From: Armatimonadota bacterium
Lineage (GTDB): Bacteria; Armatimonadota; Fimbriimonadia; Fimbriimonadales; GBS-DC
Length of the DNA stretch: 45,198 nucleotides
NCBI GenBank assembly: GCA_023511915.1
Contig: JAIMAN010000018.1
Span: 1-45,198, forward strand
Direction of reading: 5' to 3'
The position numbers were made by a program, and so were the translations under genes. This document shows, piece after piece, positions 24,310-31,310 of the stretch. The notes below the pieces were generated by a model, which was not told the origin of the DNA, searched no databases, and saw nothing but the letters and a program-made list of their open reading frames with translations. The stretch's first letter is position 1. Each line of letters begins with the position of its first letter.

Positions 24310-25326
24310 ATGCTGAAACCGGGCGAGAAGAAACTGACAGGCAAGCAGAAGGCGGCGATTGTGCTGGTCGCGTTGGGCACAGAGGTCGCTGCGAAGGTGC
24401 TGCCGCATCTCAGCGACGCGGAGGTCGAGGAACTGAGCCTCGAAATCGCGCGACTGGGCAGCATCCCCGCCGAACTGCGCCAACAGGTCATCTCGGAGTT
24501 CTATGAGGTCTGCTTGGCGCAGAACCTCGCGCTGGAAGGCGGCTTAGACCACGCCCGCGAGATGCTCGAACGCGCCTACGGTCCCGAACGCGCCCAAGAG
24601 ATCCTTGCGAAACTCACCCGCGCGATGCAGATGCTGCCGTTCGATTCGATCAAACGCGTGCATCCTGCGCAGCTCAGTACCTTTTTGCAAGACGAGCATC
24701 CGCAGACGATTGCGCTGGTGCTGGCGTACTTGGACCCGCAGTCCGCAGCGGCGGTGATGGGCAGCCTACCGCCTGAACTGCGCCCCGAAGTCGCCGAACG
24801 GCTCGCCACGATGGGCAGCACGCCTCCCGAAGTCATCCGCCGCGTGGAGAATGTGCTGCAGCGTAAACTCTCCAGCATCGCCAGCCAGGAACTCACCGCC
24901 GCAGGCGGCGTCAAGTCGCTGGTTGAGGTCATCCAGTGGGTCGATCGCAACACCGAGCGCATGATTTTCGACTACCTGATCGACAACAACCCCGAACTCG
25001 CCGAAGAGGTGCGCAAACTCATGTTCACCTTCGAAGACTTGCTGCAACTGGACGACCGCGCCATCCAGCAGATACTGAAAGAGGTGGACATGAAGGAACT
25101 CTCACTCGCGCTCAAGGGCGCCAGCGACGCGCTCAAGGACAAAATCTTCCGCAACATGTCCGAACGCGCGGTGAACATGCTCAAAGAGGAGCTGGAGTTT
25201 ATGGGACCTGTGCGCGTGCGCGATGTGGAAGAGGCGCAGCAGCGGATTGTGAGCATCGTGCGGCGCATGGAGGAGGCGGGCGAGATCGTCATCTCGCGCG
25301 GCGGCGAGGAGGAGATGCTCATCTAA
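24310..25326 (+). CDS. fliG: Flagellar motor switch protein FliG
   Basis: Protein of 338 aa of the rotor, on the cytoplasmic face of the MS ring, which meets the stator to generate torque. N-terminal domain GKQKAAIVLVALGTEVAAKVLPHLSDAEVEEL binds FliF; middle domain with LSTFLQDEHPQTIALVLAYLDPQSAAAVM contains the EHPQ motif for FliM binding; C-terminal domain MFTFEDLLQLDDRAIQQILKEVD...LSLALKGASDALKDKIFRNMSERA has the charged torque helix. Full length and intact. Only 1 bp separates it from fliH. Confidence 0.96.
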   Translation: MLKPGEKKLTGKQKAAIVLVALGTEVAAKVLPHLSDAEVEELSLEIARLGSIPAELRQQVISEFYEVCLAQNLALEGGLDHAREMLERAYGPERAQEILAKLTRAMQMLPFDSIKRVHPAQLSTFLQDEHPQTIALVLAYLDPQSAAAVMGSLPPELRPEVAERLATMGSTPPEVIRRVENVLQRKLSSIASQELTAAGGVKSLVEVIQWVDRNTERMIFDYLIDNNPELAEEVRKLMFTFEDLLQLDDRAIQQILKEVDMKELSLALKGASDALKDKIFRNMSERAVNMLKEELEFMGPVRVRDVEEAQQRIVSIVRRMEEAGEIVISRGGEEEMLI

Positions 25327-25327
25327 C

Positions 25328-26104
25328 ATGCGACCGCCCTTCCCGACGCTGGAAGACGCCGTATCGCAGGGGCATCCCGCGCCCCCAGCAGGGCTGATCG
25401 AACTGACGGCGCCTGCTGCGCCCCCGCCCCGAACAGCGCCTCGCCCAAGCACACAGCCGCCTTTCCCCGAATACGCGCTGCGGCAGAAGACGCACGAGTC
25501 GCCGATTGACCTCGAAGCTGTTCGCGCCGAAGCGGAAGCCATCTGCCTCAAAGCCATCCAAGACGCCGAGCGTATCCGCGAGCAGGCGCGCCGCGAGGGC
25601 TACCAGCGCGGCTACGACGACGGCTACCACGACGGCGCACGCGAGGCACAGCAACGCGCCGACGCCGAACTCCAGCAGACCGTCGAAACGCTTCGCGCCC
25701 AGTTGCAGCAAGCCATTCAGGGCGTCTACGCACAGCAGGAGGCGTACCTGCAGCACGCCGAAGCGCAGATGCTCGAACTCGCGCTGGAGGTCGCCCGCAA
25801 GGTCGTGCGCGAGGAACTCAAGCAGCAGCCCGCGCATGTGCTGGCAATCGTGCGCGACGCGCTCCGCCGTGTGCAGGGCTTCGGACGCTTGCGCATCCGC
25901 GTGAATCCGCTCGATGTTGACCTGCTGCGCCAGAACCGCCCTTCCTTGCTGCAACTCGTCGACGGCGTCGAGGGCATCGAAATCGTCGAGGACAGGCGCG
26001 TCGACCAAGGCGGCTGCGTCATCGAGACGGAGCAAGGGGTCTACGACGCGCGCATCCGCACGCAACTGGGCGAGATTGAGCGGGTCTTGCGCGAGGCGGC
26101 GTAG
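25328..26104 (+). CDS. fliH: Flagellar assembly protein FliH
   Basis: Protein of 258 aa, the regulator and stator-like partner of the export ATPase FliI. It has a Pro-rich N-terminus, a long Glu/Gln/Ala coiled coil (AEAICLKAIQDAERIREQARREGYQRGYDDGYHDGAREAQ..., about 60-130, with Gly-spaced repeats typical of FliH), and a C-terminal globular region related to V-type ATPase E subunits (LELALEVARKVVREELKQQP, VDQGGCVIETEQGVYDARIRTQLGEI). In most clusters fliI and fliJ follow; here the next gene is an unrelated RDD protein, so the export ATPase lies elsewhere. Confidence 0.88.
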   Translation: MRPPFPTLEDAVSQGHPAPPAGLIELTAPAAPPPRTAPRPSTQPPFPEYALRQKTHESPIDLEAVRAEAEAICLKAIQDAERIREQARREGYQRGYDDGYHDGAREAQQRADAELQQTVETLRAQLQQAIQGVYAQQEAYLQHAEAQMLELALEVARKVVREELKQQPAHVLAIVRDALRRVQGFGRLRIRVNPLDVDLLRQNRPSLLQLVDGVEGIEIVEDRRVDQGGCVIETEQGVYDARIRTQLGEIERVLREAA

Positions 26105-26125
26105 GCGTCGCATCTACTCGCAGGG

Positions 26126-26131
26126 TATGAT
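26126..26131 (+). promoter_or_regulatory. -10 element (CAGGGTATGAT) of the RDD gene, leaderless type
   Basis: TATGAT preceded by GGG, ending 9 nt before the ATG, 22 bp past the fliH stop. Confidence 0.6.
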
Positions 26132-26140
26132 TCCCGCGCG

Positions 26141-26935
26141 ATGCCCTACGAGTTCGTGCTGCAGAGTCCAGAGAAGGTCGAGATCCGCTACGAGATTGCG
26201 GGGCTGGGGTCGCGCGCGCTGGCGGCGGTGCTGGACGACCTACTCGTGTTGACGATTGTCGGCGTGGTCGGCGCGCTGCTCGCCCTGCTGGAAGAGACCA
26301 CGCAAGCCATCTCCAACCTGCTGACCGTGATTGGCGAGGGGTGGCTAATCGCGGGACTGATTTTCTTCGCCTACCTGCTGTGGTTCGCCTACTACATGGT
26401 GTTCGAGATTTTCTGGAGCGGGCAGACGCCAGCCAAGCGCGCGTTCGGGCTGCGCGTGATGATGCTCACGGGCGCGCCCGTGACGCCGACGGCAGTGCTG
26501 ATACGCGAGTTGGTGCGCTTGGTGGACGCCTTCCCGCTGTGTATTCTGGGCTACAATGTGGCGGGCGCGTTGGCGTTTTTCAGCCCCTACGGGCAGCGGC
26601 TGGGCGATATGCTGGCGGGCACTTTCGTCATCAAGGAGCGTCGCACGCCCGCGCCGACGCTGGAACAACTCAGTCCCGTCAGCGACGCGCCCCACCCGCT
26701 GGAGGTTCACCTCACGCCGCTGCTGCCGCTCAGCCCCGCCGAGTACCGCGCCTTGCGCGGGTTTCTGGACAGGCGCGAGCAGTTTGCGCAAGCCGCGCGC
26801 GAGCAACTGGCAGGCGAGCTGTATCGCCGTTTGGTAGAAGCAGGCGTGCTGCCCGACCCGCCGCCCGCCGCGATCGAAGGCTTGCTGGAGGCGGTCGCCG
26901 CACGCTACGCACGCGAACGCGGCAGGCTGGAGTAA
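26141..26935 (+). CDS. RDD-family membrane protein
   Basis: Protein of 264 aa with the RDD domain: GLGSRALAAVLDDLLVL opens the first helix (R..DD pattern), a second and third helix follow (IAGLIFFAYLLWFAYYMVFEIFWSGQTPAKRAFGLRVM), then LIRELVRLVDAFPLCILGYNVAGAL and SPYGQRLGDMLAGTFVIKER. The soluble C-terminal 90 residues are Leu/Arg-rich and helical with no known domain. RDD proteins are thought to act in ion or substrate transport, but their role is poorly defined. It begins a unit with glycerate kinase (3 bp gap) and has its own promoter after fliH. Confidence 0.82.
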   Translation: MPYEFVLQSPEKVEIRYEIAGLGSRALAAVLDDLLVLTIVGVVGALLALLEETTQAISNLLTVIGEGWLIAGLIFFAYLLWFAYYMVFEIFWSGQTPAKRAFGLRVMMLTGAPVTPTAVLIRELVRLVDAFPLCILGYNVAGALAFFSPYGQRLGDMLAGTFVIKERRTPAPTLEQLSPVSDAPHPLEVHLTPLLPLSPAEYRALRGFLDRREQFAQAAREQLAGELYRRLVEAGVLPDPPPAAIEGLLEAVAARYARERGRLE

Positions 26936-26938
26936 GCC

Positions 26939-28033
26939 ATGCGCTACCTCGTCGCCCCCACCGCCTACAAGGGCACGCTCTCGCCCACACAAGCCGCGCA
27001 GGTGATTGCCGCGAACCTTGACGGCGAGGTAGACCTGTGCCCGATTGCCGACGGCGGTACGGGCTGGCTGGAGGTGTGGGCGTACCACTTCCCCGACGCG
27101 CAACGACACGCGGTGGAGGCGCACGACGCCCTGCTGCAGCCGCGCCGTGTGGAATGGCTGCACCTGCCGTCGGGCGCGGCGGTCATCGAATCGGCGCAGG
27201 CGATCGGGCTTCACCTGCTCGCGCAGGAGTCGCTCGCGCCACTGCAGGCGAGTTCGCAGGGTGTGGGCGAGATGCTGAGGGCGGCTGCCGCCCACCCCGA
27301 CACGCGCGCGCTGTGGCTGGGGCTGGGCGGCGTGGCGACCACCGACGCGGGCGCAGGCGCGCTGAGTGCGCTTGGCTTCCGACTGCTCGACGCGGCAGGC
27401 GCGCCTATCCCGTCAGGGGGGCAGGGGCTGCTCGCCCTGCACGCGATTGAGCCGCCCCCGACCGACCCGCTGCAGGCTAAGCCACTGACGCTGTGCGCCG
27501 ATGTGCAGAACACGCTGCTGGACGCCGCGCAGGTGTACGCCCCCCAAAAAGGCGCGACGCCCGATCAGACCGCGACGCTCGTGCGTGCGCTGGAACGCTT
27601 CGCCGAAGTCGCCCTGCGCGACACAGGAATCGACCTCACGGCGACGGTGGGCGCAGGCGCAGCGGGCGGCTTGGCAGGCGGACTGCACGCCTACACCCGC
27701 GCGCCGATTGTGTCGGGCATCATGGGGCTGCTGCGCCAAGTGAATTGGCAGGCGCGCCTGCACGCGGCAGACTGCCTCATCACAGGCGAGGGTCAGGTGG
27801 ACGCGCAGACGCTGATGGGCAAAGGCGTCGGCGTACTGATTCAGCAGGCGGTCGCGCTTGGGAAGCCTGTAGTGGTGCTGGCGGGGCGCACGGGTGCAGG
27901 CTGGGAACCGCTCGCGCGCCTGCCGCGCGTGCAAGTCTACGCCTGCACAGAAGTCGCGCCTGACCTGCCGCCCGAAGAGGCGCTTGCCCAGACGACGCGG
28001 GAGTCGATGCGCGAATTTACACAGTCAGGGTAA
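26939..28033 (+). CDS. Glycerate kinase (GlxK/GarK type)
   Basis: Enzyme of 364 aa that phosphorylates D-glycerate to a phosphoglycerate (2-phosphoglycerate in the GarK/GlxK class), feeding glycerate from serine, glyoxylate or sugar-acid breakdown into glycolysis. Family blocks: AYKGTLSPTQAAQVIA at the N-terminus, CPIADGGTGWLEVW, WLGLGGVATTDAGAGALSALGFRLLDAAG, TVGAGAAGGLAGGL, and ADCLITGEGQVDAQTLMGKGVGVL. Length matches the family. It is in the same unit as the RDD gene. Its TAA stop supplies the first bases of the TAAACT promoter hexamer of the methyltransferase gene. Confidence 0.93.
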   Translation: MRYLVAPTAYKGTLSPTQAAQVIAANLDGEVDLCPIADGGTGWLEVWAYHFPDAQRHAVEAHDALLQPRRVEWLHLPSGAAVIESAQAIGLHLLAQESLAPLQASSQGVGEMLRAAAAHPDTRALWLGLGGVATTDAGAGALSALGFRLLDAAGAPIPSGGQGLLALHAIEPPPTDPLQAKPLTLCADVQNTLLDAAQVYAPQKGATPDQTATLVRALERFAEVALRDTGIDLTATVGAGAAGGLAGGLHAYTRAPIVSGIMGLLRQVNWQARLHAADCLITGEGQVDAQTLMGKGVGVLIQQAVALGKPVVVLAGRTGAGWEPLARLPRVQVYACTEVAPDLPPEEALAQTTRESMREFTQSG

Positions 28034-28036
28034 ACT
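28031..28036 (+). promoter_or_regulatory. -10 element (AGGGTAAACT) of the methyltransferase gene, built on a stop codon
   Basis: TAAACT, of which TAA is the glycerate kinase stop, ends 8 nt before the ATG. Leaderless-type placement. Confidence 0.6.
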
Positions 28037-28044
28037 ATCCACCG

Positions 28045-28854
28045 ATGGAAGCTATCCAGCCGAATCAGATATACCTGATGGACTGTCGCGAAGGGATGCG
28101 GCGGATGCCTGAGTCGTGCGTCGATCTGATCGTGACCGACCCGCCGTTCGCGATAGAGTTCGGCGCGAAACGCTCCAACTATAACCGCACGGCTTCGCGC
28201 GTTCTCGAAGGCTATAACGAGATTCCACAGCACGAATACTTTGAGTTCACTCTCGCCTGGATGCGCGAGGCGTACCGCGTCTTGAAAGATACGGGCAGTA
28301 TGTATGTGTTCTCTGGCTGGAACAATTTGCGCGACATTCTCAATGCTCTCGAAGATGTAGGGTTTATCACGGTCAACCACATCATCTGGAAGTATCAATT
28401 CGGCGTCTACACACGGCGTCGGTTTGTCACCGCGCACTATCACTGCTTATATGTCTGCAAGAATGATTCTCTGCGCAAGTTTTATCCCGAAAGCCGATAC
28501 CCTGCAGATGCAAAAGATTCTGAAGGGCGTAGCATTCGCTACCAGGATATGGAAGATGTCTGGTACATTCCACGCGAGTACTGGAACGGCGATGTGAAAA
28601 CGCCTACGAAGCTCCCTTCGGAACTTGTGCGCAAGATTCTGCAATATTCGTCGCAAGAGGGCGACCTGGTGATGGATCCGTTTCTTGGGTCAGGGCAAGT
28701 CGCAGTGGTTGCCAAGCAGATGGGACGATGCTACTTGGGATTCGAGATTGTGCCAGAGTATTACGAGTTCGCCAAACAGCGATTAGAGCAGGGCGTCTAC
28801 CGCATCAAAGCTCTGCCGAAGACGGACGAAACGCTTACTCTGCCGATGGAGTAG
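28045..28854 (+). CDS. DNA methyltransferase, beta class, probably N6-adenine
   Basis: Protein of 269 aa that methylates DNA using S-adenosylmethionine. Motif order is that of the beta class: catalytic motif IV D32-P-P-F35 near the N-terminus (DLIVTDPPFAIEFG), target-recognition region in the middle (WKYQFGVYTRRRFVTAHYHCLYVCKND...), then SAM-binding motif I DPFLGSGQVA (from residue 211) and GFEIVPEYYEFAKQRL near the C-terminus. DPPF favours N6-adenine, though N4-cytosine is not excluded. GC content is lower than the neighbours, suggesting transfer. Its last 20 bp overlap the convergent candidate endonuclease gene, an arrangement common in type II restriction-modification systems. Confidence 0.9.
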   Translation: MEAIQPNQIYLMDCREGMRRMPESCVDLIVTDPPFAIEFGAKRSNYNRTASRVLEGYNEIPQHEYFEFTLAWMREAYRVLKDTGSMYVFSGWNNLRDILNALEDVGFITVNHIIWKYQFGVYTRRRFVTAHYHCLYVCKNDSLRKFYPESRYPADAKDSEGRSIRYQDMEDVWYIPREYWNGDVKTPTKLPSELVRKILQYSSQEGDLVMDPFLGSGQVAVVAKQMGRCYLGFEIVPEYYEFAKQRLEQGVYRIKALPKTDETLTLPME

Positions 28855-29479
28855 CGTCTGAAACGAGCGCGTTCCATAAAGTAGGAGTGCCTCGTAGTAT
28901 CTCACGCGCCACTACCCGACTCACTAAATCACTTCGTGTTTTGTCTTTGGTCGCGGTAGGAACCTGTAGGGGAATGAGATACCTGGGGTTCGCGTTCAAA
29001 AACTGCTTCAGTTGGCTGTACCTCAATACAACGGCATCTTTCTCCCGTTTGGTCGCCTCATGACCCAGTAAATCGGGATCTGCGTAACCGATGCCTATTC
29101 CGTGAAGCACGAATAAGGTTCCTTCACTCCATTCCGCTTGAGTTGAATCTCCAAGCACATTTATCAGCCTAATATTGCCCGCACCGCTGAAATGCCCCTT
29201 TACAGAGAAACCGCCGCCAGAAATGCGTATATCGACGCGTTCCTCACTAATTCCGACATCTTCTGCATCAATACCCGCAGCACGCAAGGCTGCAGTGAGG
29301 ATTACTTCCAGTGCACCGCCAACGACAAAACGATTTTCACGCACGCTGGTTGCAAATCGTCCAAGGAGCTGGTCAAGCGCATATTCTATCTCTTGTTTGA
29401 GCCCAGTGTCAGAGTCCACTCCCCGCTTGAGTTGCGCAAAGGCGTGGCGCTCAACGGTGAATCGCTGAATACTCGCCAT
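28835..29479 (-). CDS. Candidate type II restriction endonuclease (unrecognised family)
   Basis: Protein of 214 aa with no family I can name. Context is the main evidence: it is convergent with and overlaps the DNA methyltransferase gene, and shares its lower GC. In the sequence a PD-(D/E)XK-like core can be proposed: E58 in the helix RFVVGGALEVIL, D83 in ERVDIRI, and S92-V-K94 in GGGFSVKGHF, followed by a beta strand IRLINVLG. That pattern is only suggestive. The start is the ATG in GTTCGTCATGGCG, seven bases after TACTAT; a much longer open frame upstream is antisense to gatC and is rejected. Alternatives: an unrelated accessory protein. Confidence 0.55.
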   Translation of the reverse strand: MASIQRFTVERHAFAQLKRGVDSDTGLKQEIEYALDQLLGRFATSVRENRFVVGGALEVILTAALRAAGIDAEDVGISEERVDIRISGGGFSVKGHFSGAGNIRLINVLGDSTQAEWSEGTLFVLHGIGIGYADPDLLGHEATKREKDAVVLRYSQLKQFLNANPRYLIPLQVPTATKDKTRSDLVSRVVAREILRGTPTLWNALVSDATPSAE

Positions 29480-29486
29480 GACGAAC

Positions 29487-29492
29487 ATAGTA
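29487..29492 (-). promoter_or_regulatory. -10 element (GGGTACTAT) of the candidate endonuclease gene
   Basis: Minus-strand TACTAT preceded by GGG, ending 7 nt before the ATG. Faces away from the gatC -10, 12 bp apart. Confidence 0.5.
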
Positions 29493-29504
29493 CCCGAAGC
29501 AGGG

Positions 29505-29510
29505 TATACT
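29505..29510 (+). promoter_or_regulatory. -10 element (AGGGTATACT) of gatC, leaderless type
   Basis: TATACT ends 9 nt before the gatC ATG. Its -35 region would fall over the start codon of the divergent endonuclease gene. Confidence 0.7.
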
Positions 29511-29519
29511 CTTTCGGCG

Positions 29520-29810
29520 ATGGCACTCACCTTAGAACAGATGCGCCATACGGCAAAACTGGCACGGCTGGAGCTGAGCGACGAGCAACTAATCGAACTC
29601 ATGCGCCCCATCAACGCGCTGATGGAGCATTTCGAGCGGCTGCAGGCGTTGCCGCTGGACGAGGTGGAGCCGACCTCGCACTCGATCCCCGTGTTCAACG
29701 CCTTTCGCGAGGATGTCGTGGGCGAGACGCTTCGCCGCGAGGACGCGCTGGCGAACGCCCCTGACGCCCGCGACGGGCTATTCATCGTCCCGCGCATCGT
29801 GGAGGAGTAG
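29520..29810 (+). CDS. gatC: Asp/Glu-tRNA amidotransferase subunit C
   Basis: Small subunit (96 aa) of the GatCAB complex, which turns Glu-tRNA(Gln) into Gln-tRNA(Gln) (and Asp-tRNA(Asn) into Asn-tRNA(Asn)). The sequence ALTLEQMRHTAKLARLELSDEQLIELMRPINALMEHFERLQALPLDEVEPTSHSIPVFNAFREDVV is typical of GatC, which wraps around GatA. The start is fixed by the family N-terminus and the TATACT motif; an upstream in-frame ATG overlaps the promoter. It abuts gatA with no gap. gatB is not in the window. Confidence 0.94.
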   Translation: MALTLEQMRHTAKLARLELSDEQLIELMRPINALMEHFERLQALPLDEVEPTSHSIPVFNAFREDVVGETLRREDALANAPDARDGLFIVPRIVEE

Positions 29811-31283
29811 ATGAAGGAGCTGCTGACCCTGAGCGTTGCCGAAATCAGCCAGAAACTGCACGCCCGCGAGGTGTCCGCCGTCGAGCTAACCGAGGCGGTG
29901 CTGACGCACATCAGCGAGACCGAGCCGAAAGTGCAGGCGTTCATCACCCCGACGCCCGAACTCGCGCTGGAGATGGCGCGTCAGGCACAGGCGCGACTGG
30001 ACGCGGGCGAGCGCGCCCCGCTGCTGGGCGTGCCCATCGCCCTCAAGGACAACCTCTGCACGCGCGGCGTGCGCACCACCTGCGCCTCGCGCATCCTGCA
30101 TAACTTCATCCCGCCGTATGACGCTACCGTTGTGCGTCGCCTGCGCGAGACGGGCGCGGTGTTCGTCGGCAAACTCAACATGGACGAGTTCGCGATGGGG
30201 TCGTCCACCGAGTTCTCGGCGTTCCACCCGACGCGCAACCCGTGGGACTTAGCGCGCGTGCCCGGCGGATCGTCCGGCGGATCGGCGGCGGCGGTCGCAG
30301 CGCACATGGCGTTCGCGACGCTGGGGTCAGACACGGGCGGCTCGATCCGCCAGCCTGCCTCGTTCTGCGGGGTGGTCGGTCTCAAGCCCACCTACGGGCG
30401 CGTCAGTCGCTACGGGCTGGTCGCCTACGCCTCGTCGCTCGATCAAATCGGACCCCTCACCAAAACGGTGGAAGACTGCGCGACTCTGCTGAATGCGATT
30501 GCGGGCAAAGACCCCCACGACGCCACCAGCGTTGACCTGCCCGTGCCCGACTTCCGCGAGGCATTGGTGGACGACATCAAGGGCATACGGCTGGGCGCGC
30601 CGAAGGAGTTTTTCGGGCAGGGCGTGCAGCCCGAAGTCGCCGAGACCGTGCGCAAAGCGATTGGGCTGCTCGAATCGGTCGGCGCGGAGGTGCAGGAAGT
30701 CTCGCTGCCGATGGCGGAGCAGTCGCTGGCGATTTACTACATCCTCGCGCCCGCCGAGTGTTCGTCGAATCTGGCGCGCTACGACGGCGTGCGCTACGGG
30801 CTGCGCGTCGGCGCAGAGAAAGGGCATATCGGCATGATGGAAGCCACCCGCGCCGAAGGCTTCGGCAAGGAGGTCATCCAGCGCATCATCATCGGCGCCT
30901 ACGCCCTCTCGTCGGGCTACTACGATGCGTTCTACCTCAAGGCGCAGAAGGGACGCACGCTGCTACGCCAGCAGTTCGACGCCGTGTTCCAGCAGGTGGA
31001 CGCGCTGGTGTGCCCCACTGCCCCCACGCCCGCCTTCAAACTCGGCGAACTCGTCGACGACCCGCTGGCGATGAAACTCGCCGATGTGCTGACGATTCCT
31101 GTGAACTTGGCGGGGTTGCCAGGGCTGAGCGTGCCCTGCGGCTTCGTGAACGGGCTTCCGGTGGGGTTGCAAATCATCGGCAAGCCGTTCGACGAAATGA
31201 CCGTGCTGCGCGTGGGCTATGCGTGGGAGCAGTTAGCCTGCCTGCGCGACGAGTTGCGGACGCCGACGGGACTGCAGGCGTAA
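29811..31283 (+). CDS. gatA: Asp/Glu-tRNA amidotransferase subunit A
   Basis: Glutaminase subunit of GatCAB (490 aa), supplying ammonia for transamidation. It belongs to the amidase-signature family; the Ser-cisSer-Lys triad is at K79 (PIALKDN), S154 ([11 protein letters not shown]) and S178 ([15 protein letters not shown]), the same numbers as in well-studied GatA proteins. The rest is full length and intact ([26 protein letters not shown], and [13 protein letters not shown]-type region near 430). ATG follows the gatC stop directly, with GGAGGAG as ribosome site. Its partner gatB is encoded elsewhere. Confidence 0.96.
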   Translation: MKELLTLSVAEISQKLHAREVSAVELTEAVLTHISETEPKVQAFITPTPELALEMARQAQARLDAGERAPLLGVPIALKDNLCTRGVRTTCASRILHNFIPPYDATVVRRLRETGAVFVGKLNMDEFAMGSSTEFSAFHPTRNPWDLARVPGGSSGGSAAAVAAHMAFATLGSDTGGSIRQPASFCGVVGLKPTYGRVSRYGLVAYASSLDQIGPLTKTVEDCATLLNAIAGKDPHDATSVDLPVPDFREALVDDIKGIRLGAPKEFFGQGVQPEVAETVRKAIGLLESVGAEVQEVSLPMAEQSLAIYYILAPAECSSNLARYDGVRYGLRVGAEKGHIGMMEATRAEGFGKEVIQRIIIGAYALSSGYYDAFYLKAQKGRTLLRQQFDAVFQQVDALVCPTAPTPAFKLGELVDDPLAMKLADVLTIPVNLAGLPGLSVPCGFVNGLPVGLQIIGKPFDEMTVLRVGYAWEQLACLRDELRTPTGLQA

Positions 31284-31296
31284 TCCCCCGTTCAGG

Positions 31297-31302
31297 TACA
31301 CT
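31297..31302 (+). promoter_or_regulatory. -10 element (CAGGTACACT) of purL, leaderless type
   Basis: TACACT ends 8 nt before the ATG, in the 27-bp gap after gatA. Confidence 0.65.
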
Positions 31303-31310
31303 CCATACCG

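Noticed and set aside
29480-29947. N-terminal extension of the candidate endonuclease gene
   Set aside because: It would be antisense to gatC and gatA, is Ser-rich shadow sequence, and runs over the promoter that fits the internal ATG.
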